From the NCBI GenBank assembly GCA_910578185.1, contig CAJTPN010000008.1, positions 62,001-126,000 of the forward strand: a stretch of DNA of 64,000 nucleotides, in the 5' to 3' direction. A program made the position numbers and the translations under genes. Below the pieces are notes generated by a model. The model ran no database searches. It worked only from the letters and a program-made list of their open reading frames with translations, and had not been told where the DNA came from. Position 1 is the first letter of the stretch. Each line of letters begins with the position of its first letter. This DNA comes from an uncultured Acetatifactor sp. GTDB taxonomy: Bacteria > Bacillota > Clostridia > Lachnospirales > Lachnospiraceae. Positions 44,059 through 52,294 of this stretch are shown here, in pieces.

Positions 44059-44841
44059 TTACTTCTTCGGGTTGCAGACAGCATCTTTCATTTTCTTTAC
44101 ATATCTGCCAATATGCTCCGGCGCATCCCGCCCGTATTTTTCCAACAATTCCACAATCCCCGATCCCACTATTACGCCGTCTGAAATATCCGCCATTTCC
44201 TTCGCCTGTTGGGGAGTGGAAATTCCAAAGCCCACCGCGCAGGGAACGTTGGAATGCCGCCGCGCCAAGACAGCAGATAAGGAAAGCCGGGCTTTGTCCT
44301 CATCTCCCGTATCCATTGCGCCAAGACCGGATACAATATAGAGAAAACCTTCCGCTTCTTTGGCGATCATGGCAATACGATTCCCGGAGGTGGGCGCAAT
44401 CATGGAGATTAAGTCTACGCCATATTGATGACACACCGACAGAAACTCTTCTTTTTCTTCAAAAGGCAAATCCGGCAGGACAAGCCCATCAATGTCAATA
44501 TCTCTGCAGGCCGATGCAAACCGCTCCGCTCCATAAGAAAACACCACATTGGCATAGGTCATAAAAGTCATGGGTACTCTCACGTCACGGCGAAGTTCTC
44601 TTACAAAATCAAATATCTTATCCGTGGTTACGCCGCCTTTTAACGCCCGGCAATTCGCTCCCTGTATCACAGGCCCCTCTGCGGTAGGGTCAGAAAACGG
44701 AATACCAAGTTCTATCATGTCCGCACCGTTTTCCACTGCGGCGTGCACGGCCGCTGCGGTAGTGCAAAGATCAGGATCCCCGCAGGTGATAAAAGCAATA
44801 AATGCCTTTCCGTCTTGAAAGGCAGACGCAATCTTACTCAT
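44059..44841 (-). CDS. trpA: Tryptophan synthase alpha subunit
   Basis: This 260-residue TIM barrel splits indole-3-glycerol phosphate and passes indole to TrpB. The active-site Glu and Asp are in ELGIPFSDPTAEGPV; the phosphate-binding end is in GFGISTPQQA. The start at 44841 has GGGGAGG upstream and overlaps the trpB stop by 8 bp, so translation is coupled. No terminator is seen before the hydrolase promoter. Confidence 0.96.
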   Translation of the reverse strand: MSKIASAFQDGKAFIAFITCGDPDLCTTAAAVHAAVENGADMIELGIPFSDPTAEGPVIQGANCRALKGGVTTDKIFDFVRELRRDVRVPMTFMTYANVVFSYGAERFASACRDIDIDGLVLPDLPFEEKEEFLSVCHQYGVDLISMIAPTSGNRIAMIAKEAEGFLYIVSGLGAMDTGDEDKARLSLSAVLARRHSNVPCAVGFGISTPQQAKEMADISDGVIVGSGIVELLEKYGRDAPEHIGRYVKKMKDAVCNPKK

Positions 44842-46027
44842 AAATATCCTCCCCTCTGTAGCGTGCAATGGCCGCACAATCCTTGTCTCCTCTGCCGGAT
44901 ATGGTAATCACAATAATCCGGTCTTTCCCCATCGCCGGCGCCAGTTTCATGGCGTACGCCACCGCGTGCGCCGACTCAATTGCCGGAATAATCCCCTCTG
45001 TTTTTGCCAGATATTCAAAAGCACAAACGGCTTCCTCATCAGTGACAGGGACATATTCCGCCCGACCACAATCATGCAGATACGCATGCTCCGGTCCAAC
45101 CCCCGGATAATCCAGTCCGGCGGAAATGGAATAAACCGGCGCGATCTGACCATAATCATCCTGGCAGAAATAAGATTTCATCCCGTGAAAGATCCCCACT
45201 CTGCCCGTATTCACGGTGGCTGCAGTCTCAAAAGTATGAATGCCTCGCCCGGCTGCCTCGCATCCGATAAGCTTCACACTCCGTTCTTCCACAAAATGAT
45301 AGAAGGTTCCCATGGCATTGGAACCACCGCCCACGCAGGCAATGACCGCATCCGGAAGTCTTCCTTCCAGGTCAAAAAGCTGTTCTTTGATTTCCTTTGA
45401 GATAACCGCCTGAAAATCACGGACTATGGTTGGAAAAGGATGGGGTCCCATCACGGAGCCCATACAATAATGGGTATCCCGGATCCTGAACGTCCATTCA
45501 CGCAGCGCCTCGGATACGGCATCCTTAAGCGTCGCCGTACCGGTCTTTACGGGAACCACCTGTGCGCCCAGCAGGCGCATACGATATACATTGAGGGCCT
45601 GTCTAACGGTATCCTCCTCCCCCATAAAAACCACACATTCCATCCCCATAAGCGCGGCAGCCGTGGCTGTGGCGACACCGTGCTGTCCGGCTCCGGTCTC
45701 GGCAATCAGACGACGCTTGCCCATCTTCTTCGCAAGCAGCGCCTGCCCCAGCACGTTGTTGATCTTATGCGCGCCGGTGTGGTTAAGATCCTCCCGCTTG
45801 AGATAAATTTTGGCACCATTCAAGTCTTCCGTCATCTTCTGCGCGTAGTAGAGTCTGGATGGTCTGCCCGCATACTGATTAAAAAGTTGTGTGAGTTCCC
45901 GGTTAAACTCTGGATCGTCTTTATAACGCTTATATTCTTCTTCCAGTTCAATCACCGCATTCATCAATGTTTCCGGTATATACTGACCTCCGTAAATACC
46001 AAAACGCCCTTCTTGTCTCTTCATCAT
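44834..46027 (-). CDS. trpB: Tryptophan synthase beta subunit
   Basis: This 397-residue PLP enzyme condenses indole with serine. The PLP lysine is in HTGAHKINN, the phosphate loop in GGGSNAMG, and the COMM region in GPHPFPTIVRDFQ. The length and N-terminus (GRFGIYGGQYIPETL) are those of TrpB1, the form that pairs with TrpA. It is preceded by a Trp T-box. The other trp genes are not in the window. Confidence 0.97.
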   Translation of the reverse strand: MMKRQEGRFGIYGGQYIPETLMNAVIELEEEYKRYKDDPEFNRELTQLFNQYAGRPSRLYYAQKMTEDLNGAKIYLKREDLNHTGAHKINNVLGQALLAKKMGKRRLIAETGAGQHGVATATAAALMGMECVVFMGEEDTVRQALNVYRMRLLGAQVVPVKTGTATLKDAVSEALREWTFRIRDTHYCMGSVMGPHPFPTIVRDFQAVISKEIKEQLFDLEGRLPDAVIACVGGGSNAMGTFYHFVEERSVKLIGCEAAGRGIHTFETAATVNTGRVGIFHGMKSYFCQDDYGQIAPVYSISAGLDYPGVGPEHAYLHDCGRAEYVPVTDEEAVCAFEYLAKTEGIIPAIESAHAVAYAMKLAPAMGKDRIIVITISGRGDKDCAAIARYRGEDIYE

Positions 46028-46129
46028 TCATCCTTCCTTTCTGACAGCGGCTGCAAATGCCGCTATTTTCATTCCTTTCCTCCGTGAGCATTCTTATCGC
46101 CCTTGGCCGTTCCGGATGTATGTACTTGG

Positions 46130-46448
46130 GTACACAAAAAAACGCCCTTGACAGAAAAATACTCTCTGTCAAGGACGAATACGGTACAAATCAATGCCAC
46201 ACGATCCGCGGTGCCACCTTGAATTCATGGAACGACCCATGCGCTTAACAGGATACCAACATATCCCCGGCAACTGACGTATGCCCACACGTTGCAGAAT
46301 ACTTTGCGATCATCGCATTTGACTGCACCCTCAGCGGTCCATTTGACAACTTGTTTCTTACCTGAATCTCAGCGCCTCAGGCTCTCTGTAAAGGCATCAT
46401 TGCCGTTATCTCCGCTTCAACGGTTTACTCTTTTATGTTATTAAATTA
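46130..46448 (-). promoter_or_regulatory. Trp T-box riboswitch leader of trpBA
   Basis: On the minus strand the T-box core AAGGTGGCACCGCGG lies at 46206-46220 and base-pairs with uncharged tRNA. It is followed by an intrinsic terminator (stem 43-54 with 66-77 of the 46.1-kb block, then seven U, 46136-46177). Upstream is a long Stem I region; a TGG (complement of 46339-46341) in an AAATGGACC context fits the specifier loop for tryptophan. Low charged tRNA-Trp would open the terminator and allow trpBA expression. Confidence 0.9.
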
Positions 46449-46454
46449 TTTATT

Positions 46455-46483
46455 ATCCTACCACAGCCTGCGAACCATGTCAA
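46455..46483 (-). promoter_or_regulatory. Promoter of the T-box-trpBA transcript
   Basis: -35 is a perfect TTGACA (46478-46483), the spacer 17 bp and -10 TAGGAT (46455-46460) with a TGG extension. The start site would be about 46448. Between this and the MCP stop at 46641 I see only a small hairpin (GGCCTAT / ATAGGCC, 46540-46562). Confidence 0.75.
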
Positions 46484-46640
46484 TCATTAATTCCAATCCA
46501 AATCTTTTATCTCCCTCCAGCATAAGGTAACCAAAGCGGGGCCTATCCTGCGGCAATAGGCCGCCGGCCGTTCCCTGCACCTCATAAACGCCCTTCCAAG
46601 TTCCAACTCAAAGTGACTGCCCAAGGGAACGCCAAATACC

Positions 46641-48428
46641 TTAAAGAGTAAACTTATTTACATCCTCTACCAGGATTTCCACTTTCTCCTCCAACTCATC
46701 CACAATATGCCCGGAATCGTCCACAACCTTCGCCAGCTCCGCAGACATTGCCGCCGTTTCCTCCGAAACCGCCGCATTATCCTGTGCCAGTTTATTCAGC
46801 ACGGAAAGAGACTCCATAACGTTGGATCTCTGCTTCTCTATCTCTTGCGTCATATCGTCGATGGAATGCACGGAAGAAACACATTTACTTAACTCCTCAT
46901 GCAGCTTTTCCATAATGCGCTGTGTCTCCGTAAGAGAGCTGACCTGCATATCCACCGCTTCGTTAATCTCATTCATAACCTCCATGGACTTAGTGGCGTT
47001 ATTCTGCAGTTCTTCCACCGTTCTGCTGATCTGTTCCACCGATCCTGCGGACTGATTTGCAAGCTTGCCAATCTCATCCGCAACCACCGCAAACCCTCTC
47101 CCGGCTTCCCCGGCCCTGGCTGCCTCGATGCTGGCGTTCAAGGCAAGCAAACTGGTTTGATCCGAAATTTCGTTGATCAAATTGGCTGCCATATGAATCT
47201 GTTCCACAGAACTGTGTGTGGTTTCCGTCTGTTTTGCCATGGCAGAAATACTTTCCCTGGTCTTATTGTTTACCTCGATCAATCGGCTCAGAGTCTTCAT
47301 GGACTGCTCACTGATTCTGTCCATCTCCTCCGCATTCTGATTCAGGTTCGTTACTTCCGCCCCTGTCCTGTTGATCTTATCTGCCATATTTCCCACATCG
47401 TCATTGGCTTCATCCGTGGAAGCGGCCTGAGTGGTCACATTTTCCGCAATGGAGTCCACTGCAATGGACACCTGTGAGATGGATTCTTTCATATTGCTGA
47501 ACACCACTTCAAAACTTCCCAAAGCCTTGCTGACATCTCTGGAAACTTCCGTGATCCCCTGCAATATCCTGCGCATATTTTCCTGGGCCACTTTTAACGC
47601 ATCCGCCGTCTGGCCAATTTCATTCCTCTGCTTCACATCTACCGCCGTAGTCAGATTGCCCTCGGAAAGCTTCTCCGCAAAGCTTTGAATTTTTTTCAGG
47701 GGCGCCACTATCCGCTTTCCGAATATAAACGCCACAACCACTGCGATCACGATAACTGCTGCAAATACAAAATAGGTTCGAAACAGTACATTTTTATACT
47801 CCCGATCCAGCATATCCCTCATTTCTGCCTTCTCAAGATTCATATCATCTATGTAATTACCTGTGCAGACTGCCCATCCCCACGGCTCAAAAAGACGGGT
47901 ATATGCGATCTTTGGCGCAACGGTAACTCCATCCGATTTGGTGAAATAAAATTCGTTATAACCGCTCTTTTCCGCGCTCTGACATGTCTTCACAATCTCC
48001 TGAGTGATCATAACGCCGTTCTGGTCCTGCAGATCACGCCGATTACTCCCCTCCTGCTCAAAAAGGATCGGATGCATGACCAGCACACAATCCATACCGT
48101 CAATCCAGATATATCCGCTGCCATCTTCCCGGTATCTCATCATACGGATCATCTCTTTTGCGTCTTGCTGGGCCTGAGCCTCCGTCTTCTCTCCTGCCTG
48201 AAATTGATCGTACTCGTTCTGTATCACCGATATGGCGCTTTCCACCTGTGATCTTATTTCAGAATAATACCCCTCATTGGTAGCGTTTTCATAGGTATTA
48301 TAAGCGGATATGGACATAGTTTTAATGGAAAATATTGAATTGCCGCCGATCCCCACCGCCGTGAGCACCGTCACCGCACAACAGATCCACATAATAGAAC
48401 TGATCAGACTCTTTTTCTTTTTGTTCAT
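46641..48428 (-). CDS. Methyl-accepting chemotaxis protein with Cache sensor
   Basis: This 595-residue protein has TM1 (about 9-32), an extracellular single-Cache domain (about 40-215) with the signature GSGYIWIDG...HPILFEQEG, and TM2 (about 220-240). A HAMP domain (GKRIVAPLKKIQSFAEKLSEGN) and the long coiled-coil signalling domain follow; the hairpin tip is EISDQTSLLALNASIEAARAGEAGRGF (in pieces). Cache sensors of this type often bind small carboxylates or amino acids. It has its own promoter. No che or flagellar genes are in the window. Confidence 0.95.
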   Translation of the reverse strand: MNKKKKSLISSIMWICCAVTVLTAVGIGGNSIFSIKTMSISAYNTYENATNEGYYSEIRSQVESAISVIQNEYDQFQAGEKTEAQAQQDAKEMIRMMRYREDGSGYIWIDGMDCVLVMHPILFEQEGSNRRDLQDQNGVMITQEIVKTCQSAEKSGYNEFYFTKSDGVTVAPKIAYTRLFEPWGWAVCTGNYIDDMNLEKAEMRDMLDREYKNVLFRTYFVFAAVIVIAVVVAFIFGKRIVAPLKKIQSFAEKLSEGNLTTAVDVKQRNEIGQTADALKVAQENMRRILQGITEVSRDVSKALGSFEVVFSNMKESISQVSIAVDSIAENVTTQAASTDEANDDVGNMADKINRTGAEVTNLNQNAEEMDRISEQSMKTLSRLIEVNNKTRESISAMAKQTETTHSSVEQIHMAANLINEISDQTSLLALNASIEAARAGEAGRGFAVVADEIGKLANQSAGSVEQISRTVEELQNNATKSMEVMNEINEAVDMQVSSLTETQRIMEKLHEELSKCVSSVHSIDDMTQEIEKQRSNVMESLSVLNKLAQDNAAVSEETAAMSAELAKVVDDSGHIVDELEEKVEILVEDVNKFTL

Positions 48429-48457
48429 CCAAAATTCCTCCTGTTCTTCTTATAAAC

Positions 48458-48486
48458 AGTTTATTCCTGTTTCAGAGAAATTGCAA
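48458..48486 (-). promoter_or_regulatory. Promoter of the Cache chemoreceptor gene
   Basis: The minus strand has -35 TTGCAA (48481-48486), a 17-bp spacer and -10 TAAACT (48458-48463). It begins directly after the GH115 stop. It does not fit the sigma-D flagellar consensus. Confidence 0.55.
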
Positions 48487-48501
48487 GTGCTATATTGACA
48501 G

Positions 48502-51500
48502 TCACACAAACCTATTCCACTTTGAGTCCATCGGCGGCAAATCCAACTCCTGAATATTTCCTTTTTCCAATAGATTCCCTTCTTCTGTCAGATTTCCTTC
48601 CTCCGTCGGCTCTTCACTTCGCCGAAGCAGACATATCCTGTCAAAACGCAGCCCCGGCGACTTAGCCAGAATCGTGAGCAAATGTCTCCCTTCCGTCAGT
48701 TCCAATTCTCCAAGCGGCACATAGCGATATATCTGTTCCGCCTCATATCTCCACAGACAGCCGCCGCGATAGAGCCTTTCTTTCGTCAGCTCTTCTCCGT
48801 CAAGTTCTAAGCCAACACAGGATTCTTCCTTTAAACCAAACCGTGCCAGCAGCCAAACTACATAGATGCCTCCCCCACATTGAATGCGGTAATTTAAAGT
48901 GTGAGGATCCACCCTCCAGGAACCGTCTACCACCCAGCTTCGCCGCCTGATATACATGGCAATGCCGCTGCGCCCATAGGATTCACTGGCACAATGCTCC
49001 CACAATTCCCCAACGGTATAGGCATGGTCGCTTTGCGCCAAAGCGGCCCCGCAGTCAATGTAAATACCCTTATCCCGTTCCACAAAATCCTCCTGCCCTC
49101 GGCGCAGGATAAATTCCGGAGTCACTTTTTCCCCATAGTCGGCGTCCTGCCTTATCAAATCCGTTACCGCAAGCGTGTCCTTCTCTCTGGCAGGGCAGGC
49201 GTATTCCACTGCTCTGGGCCCCAAAGGAATCTCCCCGTAAAAGTCCTCCGTAAACTTTTCTGCATCAAATTCGGCAGGCAATGACTGACATCCCATTATG
49301 CCTGCAAAATTATTTTCCCTGCGCTCCATTGTATAGATCACAAATCTGCTGAAGGCAAAATATCTGTCCACCGCATAAAAAGATATGGTGTGTTCTCCAC
49401 CAGTCAGAAAAGGAAGCCTGAGGTATAGCCGGTCAACATTATTGCGCACATTCTCCCGCCAGTTTCCCCGGTGTTCGTCATTTGCCAGAGTCTCTGCATA
49501 TATGATATCCCCGTCGTCCACAGCTACTCCGAGCCTGATGCGCCCCGTGGAATTCAGGGAAGGGAATCGATGGATCTCCAACAGGAATTCACCTTCCGAG
49601 GCAAATACCACCCGATACCGTAAGGGCTCCCTGTCTGCAGCCCTCACTCTATCCTTCCTCCCCTCCGTTATCTTTCCGTCTACCTCCGTTCCTGCTTCAT
49701 CCGCAGCCACACAAGATTCCACCAGATTTCCAAAGCCTCTCCCAAGCCGCCGGATTTGTCTAAAACAAGGGGATTGGGCACTGTCTGCCTCCACCGCTAC
49801 CAGACCGTCATCCTCCACATACATGCCGATGCCGGATGATACCTTACCCTGCTCCGACAACAAGTACTCCATTATGTTTTCTCCCATCCAGCCTGTCAGG
49901 GCACCGTTTTCCAATATTTCATCTTCCCTCAGCCCCGGCGTCACGCATGTAAATACAGGTATTTCCACACAGCTTCCCGTCCGTGTCTCTGAAACCACAA
50001 TTACTCCCTGACGATTTGCCCTCACATCCTCAGGGTACACCAAAATACGGCATTCCGTCCGTGTTCTGCCGCCGTATTGTGACAACCTGATCCAGCCCGG
50101 AGCTTCCAGCTTAAAATCAATCTCGCCCTTTCCCCCATTGCCGACCTCCAGCCATTTTACGCTATGCCGACGAAAGCGCAATTCATCGCCATCATTCCAC
50201 AATGTGACCACCAGTCCGGTGTCCCCCACTGCAAGCGGCGGCGTACACACCGGCATCATTGCCGCCCTTGGGGGCGGAAAGCCCTCCGGATTCAAAATGC
50301 CGTTCCACTTTCCATCCATCATTATCCGATTATAATACACCAGCATCTTTCTGCGGGCATCTTCCAGCGCACGGACTTTCTCCACATAAAGACCTGCCGC
50401 CTGAAACTTGCCCTGCCCATAGGCCAAAGTACTTCTGTCCCCATAATAATACGCAAGATTCGTAAAATATGCGGCGTGAATCCGCATCAACACCATTTGG
50501 AAGAACGCCGCTCTTTCCTCCTTAGGCAGCCCCATATAGAGCCTGTTTCCCTTCTCAAATAATTTTTCATAGGCATGAATCCTGACCACCGCCTCATCTC
50601 CGTAAGCCGTCAGAGAAAAGGCGTCATAATCCATCATTTCCAGTTTCCGCACATTGGTAAGCTGCGAAAAATCATTTAAAAGCGCTGCCGTTTCCTTTCC
50701 GATGCCGCCGGAAAAATTACGGTTAATCCAATCCTCCACATAGGCTTCCACATCGCCAGTAAGGGACTTATGGATAAAATCCTCTTCTTCCTTGCCAATC
50801 TCCCAACCTAGCCGCAGGAAAAATTCAATTTCCTGTTCCAGGGGCTTCATTGCCCCCGTGTTGATAACCCAAAGCTTGCGCACGCCTTCCCCATATGCTT
50901 TCCGAAGTTCGTTAGCGGTATGGGAAAGTGGAATGGAGCACAAAAACACATAGGACATACCGGGCGGCGCCCAATAGGAATTATGATAATAGATGCCATT
51001 GCCGCCCTTGCGGTTCTTTTCCTTGTCAGACGGATATCGACGAATATACCCATAGTTATCATTTGCCCAGACTAACGTTATATCCTCCGGAATCTGCAAG
51101 CCTCCGTCATATAAGGGCAATACCTCCTTATAGGGGATAAATGTCATCATGGTATCCCGTCCCAGGGTCTCCTTCAAAATCTGCTTTTGATCTTCCATCA
51201 CTTGTTGTAAGAGTTGGATTTTTGCCGCTTTTAACGCCTCTCCTGAAAGTTCTTTCAGCGATTCCGTCTCAAAGCCTGAGTCGTGTATCCCCCTCATACC
51301 CAGCGTATAACACACCTCAAAATCTTTATTCTGTTCCACGCTCTCACGCCAATACTCCTGCAGAATCTCACGGTTCCTGCCGGGCAAAGAATAATCATAG
51401 CGCACGTTCTCATAGCCCTTCTTTAAAAGCCAGGGCTTCCACTCCCGGTTGTTGGAGCGCATAAGCATATCGCAGTGAGACGTTCCAACCACAATCCCCA

Positions 51501-52140
51501 TCCTGTCCGCCAACGCCCCATTCTCCCTGTTGACATTAAAAGAATTCACATGCATGGCCGGCCAGATATAATTTCCCCCAAGTCTAAGCAGCAGCTCAAA
51601 GACCTTCTCATAAGTCCTGACCCCTATGGTATCCTCTCCCATATAATTTTTTACCCAAGTCTCCAGCTCTTCTTCATCATTAATAAAGATACCTCTGTAC
51701 TCCACGGACGGGTAATCATATTCCATATACCCTTCCGGGAGTTCATATTCGCCTTTTTTCTTCACCGGTACATCTGCCCAGAAATACCAGGGAGACACTC
51801 CTATCCGCCGGCAGAATTCATAGATTCCGTAAATAGTCCCCCGCCTGTCCGTGCCCGTGATAAAGAGGCTTCCTCCCTTCACATCCAGACAATACGCCTC
51901 CCTGCGCAGACTCCCCCCATCATCTCGAAGCCCTTCCCACTCTCCTTCAGCCATGACTTCCGCATCCAGCGTCCGTATTCTTATCTTCGTCTTTGCCTTT
52001 GCCTCTTCACAAAGCACTTCTGCCCCAAACACCTTTGTCAAATCGGTCTTTAAATTTTCGGCTGCGATCTTTACCGCCTCCGATTCCCCATCCCCGTACA
52101 CTACCCCACAGGGATATGCACTCCCAATCCGAAATGCCAT
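48502..52140 (-). CDS. GH115 alpha-glucuronidase, cytosolic
   Basis: This 1212-residue enzyme removes 4-O-methyl-glucuronic acid from glucuronoxylan. The N-terminal domain (1-150) has the GTDRRGTIYGIYEFCRRIGVSPWYFWADVPV pattern (in pieces), then the barrel with RGIFINDEEEL, LRLGGNYIWPAMH, GTSHCDMLMRSN, WANDNYGYIRRYP and a long C-terminal beta region. No signal peptide is visible, so the substrate would be imported oligosaccharides. AGGAGG precedes the start and forms the end of repeat element A. It follows the GH35 gene in the same direction. Confidence 0.92.
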   Translation of the reverse strand: MAFRIGSAYPCGVVYGDGESEAVKIAAENLKTDLTKVFGAEVLCEEAKAKTKIRIRTLDAEVMAEGEWEGLRDDGGSLRREAYCLDVKGGSLFITGTDRRGTIYGIYEFCRRIGVSPWYFWADVPVKKKGEYELPEGYMEYDYPSVEYRGIFINDEEELETWVKNYMGEDTIGVRTYEKVFELLLRLGGNYIWPAMHVNSFNVNRENGALADRMGIVVGTSHCDMLMRSNNREWKPWLLKKGYENVRYDYSLPGRNREILQEYWRESVEQNKDFEVCYTLGMRGIHDSGFETESLKELSGEALKAAKIQLLQQVMEDQKQILKETLGRDTMMTFIPYKEVLPLYDGGLQIPEDITLVWANDNYGYIRRYPSDKEKNRKGGNGIYYHNSYWAPPGMSYVFLCSIPLSHTANELRKAYGEGVRKLWVINTGAMKPLEQEIEFFLRLGWEIGKEEEDFIHKSLTGDVEAYVEDWINRNFSGGIGKETAALLNDFSQLTNVRKLEMMDYDAFSLTAYGDEAVVRIHAYEKLFEKGNRLYMGLPKEERAAFFQMVLMRIHAAYFTNLAYYYGDRSTLAYGQGKFQAAGLYVEKVRALEDARRKMLVYYNRIMMDGKWNGILNPEGFPPPRAAMMPVCTPPLAVGDTGLVVTLWNDGDELRFRRHSVKWLEVGNGGKGEIDFKLEAPGWIRLSQYGGRTRTECRILVYPEDVRANRQGVIVVSETRTGSCVEIPVFTCVTPGLREDEILENGALTGWMGENIMEYLLSEQGKVSSGIGMYVEDDGLVAVEADSAQSPCFRQIRRLGRGFGNLVESCVAADEAGTEVDGKITEGRKDRVRAADREPLRYRVVFASEGEFLLEIHRFPSLNSTGRIRLGVAVDDGDIIYAETLANDEHRGNWRENVRNNVDRLYLRLPFLTGGEHTISFYAVDRYFAFSRFVIYTMERRENNFAGIMGCQSLPAEFDAEKFTEDFYGEIPLGPRAVEYACPAREKDTLAVTDLIRQDADYGEKVTPEFILRRGQEDFVERDKGIYIDCGAALAQSDHAYTVGELWEHCASESYGRSGIAMYIRRRSWVVDGSWRVDPHTLNYRIQCGGGIYVVWLLARFGLKEESCVGLELDGEELTKERLYRGGCLWRYEAEQIYRYVPLGELELTEGRHLLTILAKSPGLRFDRICLLRRSEEPTEEGNLTEEGNLLEKGNIQELDLPPMDSKWNRFV

Positions 52141-52150
52141 TCTGCCCTCC

Positions 52151-52294
52151 TATTCCAGTACCGTTCCTACACTACAGCGCACTCCACGGGAAGGAAATTT
52201 CTTCTGCTAAGTACGCAGACGACATTTCCTTCCAGGCGCTTTCGTTTCGGAACTGATTTATTTTCCAGTACCGTTCCTACACTACAGCGCACTC
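52151..52294 (-). repeat. Intergenic repeat element A ending in the GH115 ribosome site
   Basis: A perfect 32-bp direct repeat (52153-52184 and 52263-52294) flanks an inverted repeat, GGAAGGAAAT / ATTTCCTTCC (about 52189-52232). On the minus strand the copy next to GH115 reads GGTACTGGAATAGGAGG and supplies its ribosome site. The other copy provides the last codons and stop of the GH35 gene. It has the same architecture as element B at 63.5 kb. Confidence 0.85.
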
